This document shows, piece by piece, positions 25,571-35,298 of a stretch of 64,000 nt of DNA (positions are counted from its first letter, which is position 1; the number at the start of each line of letters is the position of its first letter). Source of the stretch: Natrinema salinisoli (GTDB taxonomy: Archaea; Halobacteriota; Halobacteria; Halobacteriales; Natrialbaceae); the NCBI RefSeq assembly GCF_020405205.1, contig NZ_CP084469.1, forward strand, positions 2,852,001-2,916,000, given 5' to 3'. The translations under genes and the position numbers were made by a program. Below the pieces are notes generated by a model. That model saw only the letters and a list, made by a program, of their open reading frames with translations, did not search any database and was not told the DNA's origin.

Positions 25571-25962
25571 GCGGCGGATCGAACGGCCGTCCCCCGACCC
25601 ACGAGGTCCGACTCGAGTGGCCCGACGGCCGGACGCGGACGCTCGCGGTTCGCGACGACGAGACGGTCCTCGAGGCCGCCGAGCGGGCGGGCGTCGCGCT
25701 CCCCTACGGCTGTCTGACCGGCGCCTGCGGAACCTGTACCGGGCGATTGCTCGAGGGCGACGGAGCCGAGCCGACGGACGACGACACCGGAGCCGTCACC
25801 GCCGAGGACGTCTTCGCGTACCGCCGGCGACCTCGGGCGCTGAAGGACCGACACCGAACGGAGGGGTACGTGCTGTTGTGCGTCGCCTCGCCGCGGGCCG
25901 ATTGTCGGATCGCGGTCGGCTCGAGCGTGCAGTCGGAACTGGTCGAGAACCCGTGGAAGTAG
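25567..25962 (+). CDS. 2Fe-2S ferredoxin, second of a flanking pair
   Basis: 131 residues starting at the GTG at 25567, which overlaps the SBP56 stop. Cluster ligands are Cys49, Cys54, Cys57 (GCLTGACGTC) and Cys105 (LLCVASP), again with a long third gap, so it belongs to the same subtype as the ferredoxin at 23731-24108. Both share the RxPRAL-x-GYVLLC segment and the C-terminal E-x-PW ending. The pair probably arose by duplication. The coupling to SBP56 suggests electron transfer to or from that enzyme. Confidence 0.88.
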   Translation: MSGGSNGRPPTHEVRLEWPDGRTRTLAVRDDETVLEAAERAGVALPYGCLTGACGTCTGRLLEGDGAEPTDDDTGAVTAEDVFAYRRRPRALKDRHRTEGYVLLCVASPRADCRIAVGSSVQSELVENPWK

Positions 25963-26043
25963 CGCGTCTCGAGCCGAGAGCAGCGCGAGGCGTTCGCGAC
26001 ACAGTCAGTAAGGTTAACGGGTGCGAACGGCTACCCTCGAGCA

Positions 26044-28128
26044 ATGCCAGTCGCCGACGAAGACGCGGACGAAGATAACCCGTACCTCCGGGATCCGCCG
26101 ACTGACTTCGAGCCGGTCGAGGCCCTCTCGGCAGCCGAGGCCGAGCGACAGGTCGAACGGTTGCGCGCGGCCATCCGCGAGCACGACCGCCGGTACTACG
26201 TCGAGAGCGAGCCCGTCATCGCCGACCGGACCTACGACGCGCTGTTCACCCGGCTGCGCGAACTCGAGGAAGCGTTCGATCTCTCCCATCCCGACAGCCC
26301 GACGCGGAGCGTCGGCGGCGAGCCGATCGAGGCGTTCGAGACGGTCGAGCACGTCGCGCCGATGCTCTCGATCGACCAGAGCGGCGACGTCGAGGACGTC
26401 CGGGAGTTCGACGAGCGGGTCCGACGGGAGGTTGGCGACGTTCGGTACGTCTGCGAACCCAAGTTCGACGGCGTCTCCATGGAGTTCGTCTACGAAGCGG
26501 GGAGCCTCGAGCGCGCGGTCACTCGCGGGGACGGCCGCGAGGGCGACGACGTCACGCGCAACGCGCGCACGATCGGTTCCGTCCCACAGCAACTCCACGG
26601 CGACTACCCCGACTCCCTCGCGGTGCGGGGCGAGGTCTACATGCCAAAAGACGCCTTCCAGGCGCACAACCGCGAGCGCATCGAGCGCGGCGAGGAACCC
26701 TTCGCCAATCCCCGGAACGCCACCGCCGGGACCATCCGCCAGCTCGACCCCTCGGTCGTCGCCGACCGCCCGCTCGCAGTCTTCTACTTCGACGTCCTCG
26801 AGGCCTCGGAACTCGAGGACACGCACCGGGAAGCGCTCGAGCGCTTCCCCGAGTTCGGGCTCCGGGTGAACGATCGCGTGGAGGTCGTAGACGATATCGA
26901 AAGCGCGATCGACTACCGCGACCGCCTGCTCGAGGCCCGCGACGACCTGGACTACGAGATCGACGGCGTCGTCATCAAGGTCGACGACCGCGACGCGCGC
27001 GAAGAACTCGGACAAACGGCGCGTCACGACCGCTGGGCGTTCGCCTACAAGTTCCCCGCCCGCGCCGAGGTGACGCCGATCGCCGACGTGGCAGTTCAGG
27101 TCGGCCGGACGGGGCGATTGACGCCCGTCGCCCTGCTCGAGCCGGTCGACGTCGGCGGCGTCACCGTCTCGCGGGCGAGCCTGCACAACCCCGAGGAGAT
27201 CGCCGAAAAGAACGTCAATATCGGCGACACGGTCCGGGTCCAGCGCGCCGGCGACGTGATCCCGTACGTCGAGGAGGTCGTCGAGAAGAACAGCGAGGGC
27301 CACTACGAGATGCCCGAGACGTGTCCCGTCTGCGACAGCCCCGTCGAACGCGACGGCCCGATGGCCTTCTGCACCGGCGGGCTGGGTTGTGACGCCCAGC
27401 TCCGGCGTTCGATCGAGTACTACGCGGGCGACGACGGGCTCGATCTCGAGGGGCTGGGCGAGAAGAGCGTCCGTCAGCTCGTCGACGCCGGCCTGCTCGA
27501 CTCCGTCGCCGACCTCTACGAACTCGAGTACGAGGATCTCGCGGCGCTCGAGGGATGGGGCGAGACCAGCGCCGAGAACCTGCTCGACGAGATCGAGGGG
27601 AGCCGCGAGCCGCCACTGCCCGATTTCGTCTCCGCGCTGGGTATCCCCCTGGTCGGTCCGACGACGGCTCGGGAACTCGCCCGCGAGTTCGGCACCTTCG
27701 AGGCGCTCCGCGAGGCCGCCGAAGACGACCCCGACCGACTCGAGGGGGTCGACGACGTCGGCGACACCGTGGCCGAGACGATTCACGAATTCTTCACGGG
27801 CGAGGCCAACGCCGCGGTCGTCGACGACGTGCTCGAACACGTCTCACCCCAGGAGTTCGAGACCGATGCCGGCGGCGACGAACTCGCGGGCCTCACCTTC
27901 GTCTTCACCGGTTCGCTCGAGGGAATGACCAGGGACGAGGCCCAGGAGCTCGTCGAGACCCGCGGCGCGAACGCGACGGGCAGCGTCTCGGGCAACACGG
28001 ACTACCTCGTCGCCGGCGAGAATCCGGGCGCGACGAAACAGGCGGACGCGCGGGACAACGACGTGCCGATCGTCGACGAGGCGGAGTTTCGGGCGCTGCT
28101 CGAGGAGCGAGGGATCGACCTCGAGTAA
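26044..28128 (+). CDS. ligA: NAD-dependent DNA ligase
   Basis: 694 residues, the full bacterial LigA architecture. The order is the NMN-binding Ia region (RRYYVESEPVIADRTYD), the adenylation domain with the nucleophilic lysine in CEPKFDGVS (Lys140), OB fold (VQVGRTGRLTPVALLEPV), a four-cysteine zinc finger (CPVC ... CTGGLGC), helix-hairpin-helix repeats and a C-terminal BRCT domain from about residue 620. It seals nicks with NAD rather than ATP. Haloarchaea are known to carry this bacterial-type enzyme beside their ATP ligase. The ATG at 26044 is followed by an acidic N-terminal extension. Confidence 0.96.
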   Translation: MPVADEDADEDNPYLRDPPTDFEPVEALSAAEAERQVERLRAAIREHDRRYYVESEPVIADRTYDALFTRLRELEEAFDLSHPDSPTRSVGGEPIEAFETVEHVAPMLSIDQSGDVEDVREFDERVRREVGDVRYVCEPKFDGVSMEFVYEAGSLERAVTRGDGREGDDVTRNARTIGSVPQQLHGDYPDSLAVRGEVYMPKDAFQAHNRERIERGEEPFANPRNATAGTIRQLDPSVVADRPLAVFYFDVLEASELEDTHREALERFPEFGLRVNDRVEVVDDIESAIDYRDRLLEARDDLDYEIDGVVIKVDDRDAREELGQTARHDRWAFAYKFPARAEVTPIADVAVQVGRTGRLTPVALLEPVDVGGVTVSRASLHNPEEIAEKNVNIGDTVRVQRAGDVIPYVEEVVEKNSEGHYEMPETCPVCDSPVERDGPMAFCTGGLGCDAQLRRSIEYYAGDDGLDLEGLGEKSVRQLVDAGLLDSVADLYELEYEDLAALEGWGETSAENLLDEIEGSREPPLPDFVSALGIPLVGPTTARELAREFGTFEALREAAEDDPDRLEGVDDVGDTVAETIHEFFTGEANAAVVDDVLEHVSPQEFETDAGGDELAGLTFVFTGSLEGMTRDEAQELVETRGANATGSVSGNTDYLVAGENPGATKQADARDNDVPIVDEAEFRALLEERGIDLE

Positions 28129-28184
28129 TCGGTACCGTTCCAGTCGCCGGAATCGAACGCCGGATCGAACCGGGGCGAAATCGA

Positions 28185-28334
28185 CTACTTAATTCGAACG
28201 AGTCGCTCGTTCCAGCATTCCTGACAGGTCGAGTTGTTGGTCTCGTAGGTACACCCGCAGTTCGAACACTGGTAGATTCGCTGCTCAGGTTTCGGTCGTT
28301 TCAACCGTCTCAGGTACTTCTCGAGGAGTTTCAT
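28185..28334 (-). CDS. 49-residue zinc-finger-like protein
   Basis: A very short basic protein with two CxxC pairs: CSNC-GC near residues 23-28 and CQEC at residues 37-40. The first half is strongly basic (KYLRRLKRPKPEQR), the second half is the probable zinc knuckle, and it ends LVRIK. The codons are intact from ATG at 28334 to TAG at 28185, and the gene is convergent with ligA. Tiny CPxCG-type zinc proteins are abundant in haloarchaea and several affect motility or biofilms. I give this one no specific role. Confidence 0.65.
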   Translation of the reverse strand: MKLLEKYLRRLKRPKPEQRIYQCSNCGCTYETNNSTCQECWNERLVRIK

Positions 28335-28488
28335 GTGGATCAGTAGCGTGCCAGCTACAGCGTCCAGCAGTCAGTAATCGGGTATAAGCTTCGTGGCCAG
28401 TATAAGTTATACGACATTATTTCCGGCGCGGAATGCCACGACTCGGGCTGTCGACTGCCGAACTCGATACGGGAGACGACGGCCCGAC

Positions 28489-28677
28489 TCACCCGCGGCG
28501 AGTGAGGACCACGAAGGCGGCAATTACGGCAGCGACGACGCCGATAATCGTCGGGACGAGCTGTCCCGACCCCCACTCCCAGCCGAGGAACTGCGTTCCG
28601 ACGATCGCCACGAGTGCAACGGTTACTCCGATCGCCGTGACGAGCGGGGACGAGTTTCGACCGAGCGAGAGTGCCAT
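28489..28677 (-). CDS. Small two-span membrane protein
   Basis: 62 residues beginning at the ATG at 28677 (MALSLGRNSSP). Two hydrophobic helices (TAIGVTVALVAIVGTQF and LVPTIIGVVAAVIAAFVVL) are joined by a short GWEWGSG turn, ending in TRRG. Typical of small haloarchaeal membrane proteins. An alternative start ten codons upstream is less likely. Function unknown. Confidence 0.6.
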   Translation of the reverse strand: MALSLGRNSSPLVTAIGVTVALVAIVGTQFLGWEWGSGQLVPTIIGVVAAVIAAFVVLTRRG

Positions 28678-28738
28678 GGGGTAATGTGCGTTTTCCCACA
28701 TTTTCAATCTAGTGGTGCCAGCCGCTCGAGCGAGTCCA

Positions 28739-29725
28739 TCACCGGGGGAGCCGCTCGGCGATCACCGCGAGCGACTCGCGGCCCTGTACCTCGCCCTCGA
28801 GATCTGGGAGCGTCACGACCTCGAGCTCGGAAAACGTCGACCGGACCTCCGCGAGTCGCTCCTCGTGGCGGTCCTGGCGCGACCGACAGCGCGGGCAGCC
28901 CTCGTGGGGGTCCTCGAGGACGCGGTTCACCACCAACCGTTCGACCGGGACGCCAGCCTCGCGGAGTCGCTCGACGAGCCGCTCGGTCTCCGAAATCGCC
29001 ATCGACTCCGGAATGAGTACCACGCGAAACTCGGTCCGCTCCGGGTCGACGAGTACCTCGCGGGCGCGCTCGAGGCGAGCCTGAAACACCGCGAGGCTCT
29101 CCTCCTCGTCGTCACCGCTGCGGGTCATCATCGACATCGGCCCGAACACCGCCGTCTTGGCCGCGTTCCCGATCCGCTTTGCCTGTCCGCGGAGCGACTG
29201 GGCCGTCTCGAGCGCCATCCCCATGACGTCCGGCATATCGAAGAGTCGCAGGGTGTGGCCCGTCGGCGCGGTGTCGAAGACGACGGTATCCCACTCGCCC
29301 GAATCGACGTACTCGACCAGCAAATCAAGGGCCGCGATCTCGTCGCTGCCGGCCGGCGCACCCGTCGCGAAGAGCCGTTCGACTTCTTCGTTGGAGAGGC
29401 TGACCCCGGCACTGCGGAGGTCCGACGCCAGCGCCTGCGCCAGTTTCTCGTAGCGCTCTCGCTGGGTTTCGGGGTCGATCTCGACGGCCCACAGGCTCCC
29501 GTCCTGGGCTGGGCCGTCCGCGAGCGCGACAGCGGACTCCGACGGCACGATCTCGGTCGGTTCCGGACCGATATCGGCCTCGAGCGAGTCGGCAAGCGAG
29601 TGGGCCGGATCGGTCGAGACGACGAGCGTTTCCCGACCGTCAGCGGCCAGCGAGAGGCCAGTTGCGGCCGCACAGGTCGTCTTGCCGACGCCGCCTTTAC
29701 CGCCGTAGAAGATGCAGTCGGTCAC
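28739..29725 (-). CDS. ArsA/Get3-family ATPase
   Basis: 328 residues from the GTG at 29725. It has the deviant Walker A GGKGGVGKTTCAAA right at the N-terminus, the switch motif VSTDPAHSLADS, the A-loop VFDTAPTGHTLRLF and a CPRC pair near residue 275 that matches the zinc-dimer site of Get3. This points to the Get3/TRC40 branch (tail-anchored membrane protein delivery or holding chaperone) more than to arsenite pumping, and no arsenic gene is adjacent. Upstream residues to 29818 are not family-like. It points toward the small membrane protein gene and away from the ABC genes. Confidence 0.88.
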   Translation of the reverse strand: MTDCIFYGGKGGVGKTTCAAATGLSLAADGRETLVVSTDPAHSLADSLEADIGPEPTEIVPSESAVALADGPAQDGSLWAVEIDPETQRERYEKLAQALASDLRSAGVSLSNEEVERLFATGAPAGSDEIAALDLLVEYVDSGEWDTVVFDTAPTGHTLRLFDMPDVMGMALETAQSLRGQAKRIGNAAKTAVFGPMSMMTRSGDDEEESLAVFQARLERAREVLVDPERTEFRVVLIPESMAISETERLVERLREAGVPVERLVVNRVLEDPHEGCPRCRSRQDRHEERLAEVRSTFSELEVVTLPDLEGEVQGRESLAVIAERLPR

Positions 29726-29818
29726 GGCCACGGCTACCACGGCATGCGGTGTAAACGAATCGCCCGGGCGAGAACGAGTCGAACGTGGCGGTAGAACGGG
29801 AGCGAACGGCGAGGGCAA

Positions 29819-30787
29819 TCAGATGTCGACGCGATCGAACTGATAGAGCGCGACGGCCATCGGGACGACGATCCAGAACAGCAGGATCAGGAAGGAAAAC
29901 CAGTCCTGCAGGAATATCGGGAACTCGCCACCGAACATCTGTGCGTTGATCGTGGCCTGGTTTTCGAGCGCGTCGACGTCCGTAAGCAGGGTCAAACCGT
30001 TCGTATAGGCCTGGCCCGGGTCGAGATTCAGCACGAAATACACCCAGTCCTGGAGCCGCTCCGCCTCGAATTCTTGGCCCTGGACCGTCGCCGTATACGT
30101 GACCGTATCGAAGAAGAGGAATTCCCGCTGGGCGAGCAGGCGGAACGCTCCCTCGAGGCCGTTCCAGACGCCGTAGAACATGACGAAGATGCCGGCCATC
30201 GCGGCCCCGGCCATCGTCGTCGAGCGCGTGAGTGACGAGAGTGTGACGGCGATGCTCGTGTAGGCGACGCCGTAGACGATCGACATCACGAGCAAGCCGA
30301 CGTAGTCGACGATATCGAAGCCGCCGAGCAACGCGGCGACGACGATGGCGGCGAGTCCGAACCCGACGGTCAGCGACAGCGATAGGACGGCCGAACGGCC
30401 GAGCAGCTTGCCGAGCAGGACGTCCTTCCGAGAGTTAGGAAGCGACAGGAGGATTTTGATGCTCCCGGACTCGCGTTCGCCCGCGATCGACTTCCAGCCG
30501 AGTACCAGTGCGATCAGCGGGACCACGAGCTTCGTGATCTGACTGACGAACAACACGAGCATCCCGGTCGTCGCCCCCTGCGCCGCGATATCTTCACCGA
30601 AGTACGAGAGAACCCCCGTCACGATGACCAGAAGCGCGAAGAAGAACGCACTCAGTCCCCAGAACAGCCACGATCGGACCGAATCCTGGAAGTCCTTCTT
30701 CGCGATCGCGCGGACGCTTTCGGGGTTGATCGAACTCGAGGCCGCGCCGCCCGACCCCGCCGTGGCGGAGCCCGTTTCGGCGCTCAT
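29819..30787 (-). CDS. ABC-2 type transporter permease
   Basis: 322 residues with about six hydrophobic segments. It begins with a small-residue linker and SVRAIAKKDFQDSVRSWLFW, the cytoplasmic opening helix of ABC-2 permeases, and has the GERESGSIKILLSLP block with the adjacent SRKDVLLGK, which is the coupling region of NatB/CcmB-like exporters. A large outer loop lies between about residues 215 and 280. The start overlaps the last codon of the ATPase gene by four bases, so the two form one exporter. The substrate is unknown. Confidence 0.88.
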   Translation of the reverse strand: MSAETGSATAGSGGAASSSINPESVRAIAKKDFQDSVRSWLFWGLSAFFFALLVIVTGVLSYFGEDIAAQGATTGMLVLFVSQITKLVVPLIALVLGWKSIAGERESGSIKILLSLPNSRKDVLLGKLLGRSAVLSLSLTVGFGLAAIVVAALLGGFDIVDYVGLLVMSIVYGVAYTSIAVTLSSLTRSTTMAGAAMAGIFVMFYGVWNGLEGAFRLLAQREFLFFDTVTYTATVQGQEFEAERLQDWVYFVLNLDPGQAYTNGLTLLTDVDALENQATINAQMFGGEFPIFLQDWFSFLILLFWIVVPMAVALYQFDRVDI

Positions 30788-31710
30788 CGCGCCTGCACCT
30801 CCGTCTCCGTCGTGTACGAGCGGAAGACGTCGTCGAGCGACGCCTCGCTCGTCGAGAAGTCCTGGACCTCGATGCCGCGGTCCTCGAGCGTCGAGAGGAC
30901 GGTGGTCTTCGACCCGTCGACGTCGACGATGAGTGTCGGCGGAGTTCCGTCTTCGACAGTCGCACTGCCGACGTCGGGCAGCGAGCGGACCGCCTGGAGG
31001 GCGTCGTCGTCGATCCGGTCGACGGTGACCCGCAGCGTCGTGCCGCCCTCGACGGAGTCGCGAAGACCCTCGACGGAGTCGACGGCGACCATCTCGCCGT
31101 CGCGAAGGATGCCGACGCGGTCACAGACCGCCTCGACCTGCTCCATGATGTGGCTCGAGAAGAAGACGGTCGCGCCCCGTTCGTTCTCCTCGCGGACGAT
31201 GTCGCGCATCTCGCGGGCACCGTTGGGGTCGAGGCCGGTCGACGGCTCGTCCAGGATGAGGAGGTCGGGTTCGCCGACCAGCGCCATCGCGAGCATGAGC
31301 CGCTGGGACATCCCCTTCGAGTAGCCGCCGGCTTTCTTGTCGATGGCGTCGACCAGGCCGACGCGCTCGAGCAGGGTTTCGGGCTCGTCGTTCGCGTTTT
31401 TCGACTCGATCGCGAACTCGAGGTGCTGGCGGGCGGTCAGGCGATCGTAGGTCTCGACGCCTTCGGGCAGGACGCCGGTCCGCCGCCGGATGTCCCGGCT
31501 GCGTTGCTGGGCATCCATTCCGAGGACGGTGACCTCGCCCGCGGACGGGCGGGCGAAATCGAGAACGATGTTGATCGTCGTCGACTTCCCGGCACCGTTG
31601 GGACCGAGGAATCCGAACACCTCGCCCTCCTCGACCTGGAAGGAGAGATCGTCGAGTGCGAGGGTCTGACCGAAAGATTTGGTCAGATTGTCGACTGTGA
31701 TAGCTGGCAT
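30784..31710 (-). CDS. ABC transporter ATP-binding protein
   Basis: 308 residues. Walker A is GPNGAGKSTT (about residues 38-47), the signature region is YSKGMSQRLMLAMAL, Walker B is DLLILDEPSTGLDPNG and the switch histidine is in FFSSHIMEQVE. A C-terminal extension of about 90 residues after the core is usual in ABC-2 exporter ATPases. It drives the permease encoded directly downstream (four-base overlap). Substrate not predictable. Confidence 0.93.
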   Translation of the reverse strand: MPAITVDNLTKSFGQTLALDDLSFQVEEGEVFGFLGPNGAGKSTTINIVLDFARPSAGEVTVLGMDAQQRSRDIRRRTGVLPEGVETYDRLTARQHLEFAIESKNANDEPETLLERVGLVDAIDKKAGGYSKGMSQRLMLAMALVGEPDLLILDEPSTGLDPNGAREMRDIVREENERGATVFFSSHIMEQVEAVCDRVGILRDGEMVAVDSVEGLRDSVEGGTTLRVTVDRIDDDALQAVRSLPDVGSATVEDGTPPTLIVDVDGSKTTVLSTLEDRGIEVQDFSTSEASLDDVFRSYTTETEVQAR

Positions 31711-31840
31711 GGCTGTGTGGTCGCAGCGTTCCGCAAAAAGGTTTGTGACATCCGCACTACAACTGAAAGCATCGATTTCCTCGTACTGACGGCGTCACTC
31801 GTCGTCATTTCGCGATGCCAACGACTGAAGAAACGGACGC

Positions 31841-32110
31841 CTATATCGGATCGTCGGGATCGTACCGCTCGGCGGTTCGGTCGACCTCGTCTGCGTACCG
31901 CTCGCGCGTCTCCTCGTCGGGAACCGGCTCGAGTTCGTCTTCGGGAATATCGGTCGCTGCGGTCACTTCGGAGCCCGTTCGCAGGGCCGTAGAGGATCGC
32001 TGTCGTTGCTGGTAGCGTGAACCGTCCGGCGTCGCGTAGACGAGCGTTACGAAGTCGCGATCGCCGACCTCCCGTTCGACGAGCCAGCACTGTACCGTCG
32101 AATCACTCAT
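31841..32110 (-). CDS. Small acidic protein of unknown function
   Basis: 89 residues from the ATG at 32110. The N-terminal half (CWLVEREVGDRDFVTLVYATPDGSR) looks like two beta strands; the second half is very acidic (PEDELEPVPDEETRERYADEVD) and ends in PDDPI. It lies between the ABC operon and a small membrane protein on the same strand. A fragment of DNA at 32690-32725 contains a similar GTGGSSSS-like coding wording but no open frame. No family recognised. Confidence 0.55.
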   Translation of the reverse strand: MSDSTVQCWLVEREVGDRDFVTLVYATPDGSRYQQRQRSSTALRTGSEVTAATDIPEDELEPVPDEETRERYADEVDRTAERYDPDDPI

Positions 32111-32278
32111 ACCCGGGCGTTCGGAATCGATCACCGAGAATGTACCGAGTCGAAGCGGTCGGTCTCGGAGTGAATCGGACGGTCCCGAGTCGACCCGGTC
32201 GTGACGGGACGTCGGCTCGACACCGCGATCGAACGGTCGTCGCGGGTCGACTGCGCCCCTCCCGGCAGTGGATGGCAC

Positions 32279-32548
32279 TCAGTTGCGCCGGAACAGGAGC
32301 ACGACGCCGACGACGAGGAACGCGATCGTTACCGCGCCGATAGCACTGTCGATCGTCCCGGATACCGTCACGAACCGACTCGGAACCAGTTTCGAGAGTA
32401 CGTAGGCGATGACGACGAGGAAGACACCAATGCGCCGGAGATCCGTATCGTCTTTATTGATCACGTTGCTCAGTACGGTCCGGATTAGCCCCAGAACTGC
32501 GAAGAGGCCAACCACCAAAACGGCGTAGTCGAACGATACGTCGAGCAT
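32279..32548 (-). CDS. Three-span small membrane protein
   Basis: 89 residues with hydrophobic segments at about 7-25, 41-58 and 66-85, separated by a charged loop (NKDDTDLRR) and a short S/T-rich loop, ending FRRN. It points in the same direction as the acidic protein downstream. The AT-rich DNA at 32549-32650 probably holds its promoter. No family recognised. Confidence 0.6.
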   Translation of the reverse strand: MLDVSFDYAVLVVGLFAVLGLIRTVLSNVINKDDTDLRRIGVFLVVIAYVLSKLVPSRFVTVSGTIDSAIGAVTIAFLVVGVVLLFRRN

Positions 32549-32811
32549 ATTTTCGGTTTCGTCGTGAATACATCGCCTCAGCAGCGGTCGGTCGTCAATC
32601 TCCCATTAGTTTTCTCCTACATAAAGCCTAATTGAAAATGAATCGGCGGGGTTGCACTGTCTACTGTCTCCCCTGTAGACTACCGTCGCGTTTCCTCGTC
32701 GGGGACTGGCTCGAGTTCGGCCTCGAAATATCGAACGCGAAGGCGACCCCTACCCGCGTGAACGAGCCCCCGCGTACTTGACGGTCGCCGTTGGACCAGT
32801 GACGACTACCG

Positions 32812-33510
32812 ATGGCCCGGACCCGGACCGAACGCATCGACGAGTGGCGTGCCCACGCCGACGAGCTCTGTCACGACGGGGAGACCGTCGACCACCGCGC
32901 CGACTTCGAGGGCGGGACGATCGTCGTCACGAACCAGCGCGTGCTGGCGTTTACGCCCGGCGGGGACGAGCCGAAGTTCCGTCACGTCGACCGGCCCGAC
33001 GTCGGGACCGTGTCCGTCGAGACGGACACGCCACTGCGGCAGCTCTGTCTGGGAGGCGTCACCGCGGTCGTCGGTGTCGGGCTGCTCGAGCTCGCGAGGG
33101 GCAGCAGGTTCGCGACGGCGGCTCCGACCGTCGATCTCGAGGGGATCCGGCCGATGCCGGGGGCGACGCAGCTCACGCGCGTCGTCGAGGCGACGCTCGA
33201 AGCCATCGAGACGGCCCTCGTGGTACTCGAGGGCGGCGTTCTCCTGCTCGGCGTCGCCGCTCTCGTCGTCGCCACCGTCTTCGTGGTCTCCGTCCTCCGA
33301 TCGCGCTCGAGACGACTCGTGCTCCGCGTCAGCGGTGGCAATGACATCGAGATCCCCGTCAGCGACGCCGCTGTCGCGGCCGGATCGGTCGAGGACCTCG
33401 AGCGGGCGATTCGCCCGGGTTCGGGCTCGACGCCGGGACTCGAGGAAATCCGGGACGACGAGGGAGCACGGTCGATCAGCCAGGACACCCGTGCCGAGGA
33501 GTCAGGCTGA
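32812..33510 (+). CDS. Membrane protein with N-terminal PH-like domain
   Basis: 232 residues. The first 75 residues ([34 protein letters not shown]) have the 'hydrophobic strand then T-N-Q-R-V-L-A' pattern of bacterial PH-like (YdbS/DUF304-type) domains. Two hydrophobic segments follow near residues 80-95 and 145-165, then another beta-rich part ([20 protein letters not shown]) and a polar tail. The gene ends 26 bases before uvrC on the same strand, so cotranscription is likely, but no functional link is evident. Confidence 0.65.
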   Translation: MARTRTERIDEWRAHADELCHDGETVDHRADFEGGTIVVTNQRVLAFTPGGDEPKFRHVDRPDVGTVSVETDTPLRQLCLGGVTAVVGVGLLELARGSRFATAAPTVDLEGIRPMPGATQLTRVVEATLEAIETALVVLEGGVLLLGVAALVVATVFVVSVLRSRSRRLVLRVSGGNDIEIPVSDAAVAAGSVEDLERAIRPGSGSTPGLEEIRDDEGARSISQDTRAEESG

Positions 33511-33536
33511 AACCTCCTGACTCCGTAGGGCCGCCG

Positions 33537-35294
33537 ATGAACGCCGACGGGGTTCGCGAGCGTGCCGGATCGTTGCCGCGAGAGCCCGGCGTCTACCAGT
33601 TCCGCGAGGGGGGGACGACCCTCTACGTCGGGAAGGCCGTCGACCTTCGGGATCGGGTGCGATCCTACGCCGATCCGCGCAGCGCGCGGATCCGCCGAAT
33701 GGTCGACCGGGCCGACGAGATCGAGATCGCGGTCACCGATACCGAGACGCAGGCTCTGCTGCTCGAGGCGAACCTGATCAAGCGCCACCAGCCCCGCTAC
33801 AACGTCCGGCTCAAGGACGACAAATCGTATCCGATGGTCCAGCTGACGGCCCACGACGCCCCGCGGATCGAGATCACTCGCGATCCCGCCGAGTCGGCGA
33901 CCGTCTTCGGGCCCTACACCAGCAAGGTCCAGGTCGAGACCGTCGTGAAAGCGCTCCGGGAAACGTACGGCGTCCGAGGCTGCTCGGACCACAAGTACGC
34001 GGGCCGCGACCGGCCCTGTCTGGATTACGAGATGGGACTCTGTACGGCCCCCTGTACCCGCGAAATCGACCTCGAGAGCTACCGACAGGACGTCACCGCG
34101 GTCGAGCGTTTTCTGGAGGGCGAGACAGGAATCCTCGCCGATCCGCTGCGCCGGGAGATGGAGGCCGCAGCGCAGGAGCAGAACTTCGAGCGCGCGGCGA
34201 ACCTGCGGGACCGCCTCGAGACCGTCGAGGCCTTCCACGGCGAGGGCGGCGAGGCGGTCCAGTCGGTCGGCGACGAGCAGGGCGTCGACGTCCTCGGCGT
34301 CGCCATCGAGGGCGAGGACGCGACCGTCGCGCGCCTGCGCGCCGAAAGCGGCAAACTGGTCGATCGGGATCGGCACACGCTCGAGGCACCCGGCGCTACC
34401 GGAGACGGCGTCGCCGGCGAAACCAAAGGCGTCCCCGCCGTCCTCGCCGCCTTCATCGTCCAGTACTACGCCGAGCGCGAGCTCCCCGACGCCCTGCTCC
34501 TGCCCGAGCGCCACGGCGACGAGGAGGTCGCCGCCTGGCTCGAGGCCGCGGGCGTCTCGGTCCGCGTCCCGGGTGCGGGCCGGGAGGCGAAACTCGTCGA
34601 ACTCGCGCTGAAGAACGCCCGGCGTAACGTGGGCCGACGCGACGAGTGCGGAATGCTCGCGGACGCCCTCGAGATCGACTCGGCCCGGCGGATCGAGGGA
34701 TTCGACGTGAGCCACGCCCAGGGGAAGGCAGCGGTCGGGAGCAACGTCACGTTCGTCGACGGCAGCGCCGAGAAGGGCGACTATCGACGGAAGAAGCTGA
34801 CCGATCAGAACGACGACTACGACAATATGCGCGCCTTGCTCGAGTGGCGCGCCAGCCGCGCCGTCGAGGACCGGGACGACCGGCCCGACCCAGATTTACT
34901 GTTGATCGACGGCGGAGAGGGACAGCTCGAGGCGGCCCGCGACGCGCTCGAGGCGGTCGGCTGGGACGTCCCGGCAGTCGCGCTGGCGAAAGCCGAGGAG
35001 CGCGTGGTGACGCCCCACCGGACGTTCTCGTGGCCGAGCGACGCGCCGCACCTGCATCTCCTCCAGCGCGTGCGCGACGAGTCCCACCGCTTCGCCGTGC
35101 AGTACCACCAGACGGTGCGGGACGAGGTGAAGACGGTGCTCGACGACGTGCAGGGGGTCGGGCCCGAAACGCGAAAGCGGCTGCTCGGTCGCTTCGGCAG
35201 CGTCGAGAACGTCCGCGAGGCGAGCCTCGAGGATCTCCGGAGCGTGGAGGGGATCGGCGAGAAGACGGCGGAGACGATCAAATCCCGGCTCTGA
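33537..35294 (+). CDS. uvrC: Excinuclease ABC subunit C
   Basis: 585 residues, the dual-incision nuclease of nucleotide excision repair. The N-terminal GIY-YIG nuclease is seen as [18 protein letters not shown], followed by the Cys-bearing region [12 protein letters not shown], a UVR domain ([21 protein letters not shown]), the RNase H-like C-terminal nuclease ([30 protein letters not shown]) and two terminal helix-hairpin-helix motifs. UvrB lies about 6 kb downstream on the other strand and is not cotranscribed. Bacterial in type; the UvrABC system is known in haloarchaea. Confidence 0.96.
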   Translation: MNADGVRERAGSLPREPGVYQFREGGTTLYVGKAVDLRDRVRSYADPRSARIRRMVDRADEIEIAVTDTETQALLLEANLIKRHQPRYNVRLKDDKSYPMVQLTAHDAPRIEITRDPAESATVFGPYTSKVQVETVVKALRETYGVRGCSDHKYAGRDRPCLDYEMGLCTAPCTREIDLESYRQDVTAVERFLEGETGILADPLRREMEAAAQEQNFERAANLRDRLETVEAFHGEGGEAVQSVGDEQGVDVLGVAIEGEDATVARLRAESGKLVDRDRHTLEAPGATGDGVAGETKGVPAVLAAFIVQYYAERELPDALLLPERHGDEEVAAWLEAAGVSVRVPGAGREAKLVELALKNARRNVGRRDECGMLADALEIDSARRIEGFDVSHAQGKAAVGSNVTFVDGSAEKGDYRRKKLTDQNDDYDNMRALLEWRASRAVEDRDDRPDPDLLLIDGGEGQLEAARDALEAVGWDVPAVALAKAEERVVTPHRTFSWPSDAPHLHLLQRVRDESHRFAVQYHQTVRDEVKTVLDDVQGVGPETRKRLLGRFGSVENVREASLEDLRSVEGIGEKTAETIKSRL

Positions 35295-35298
35295 ACGA

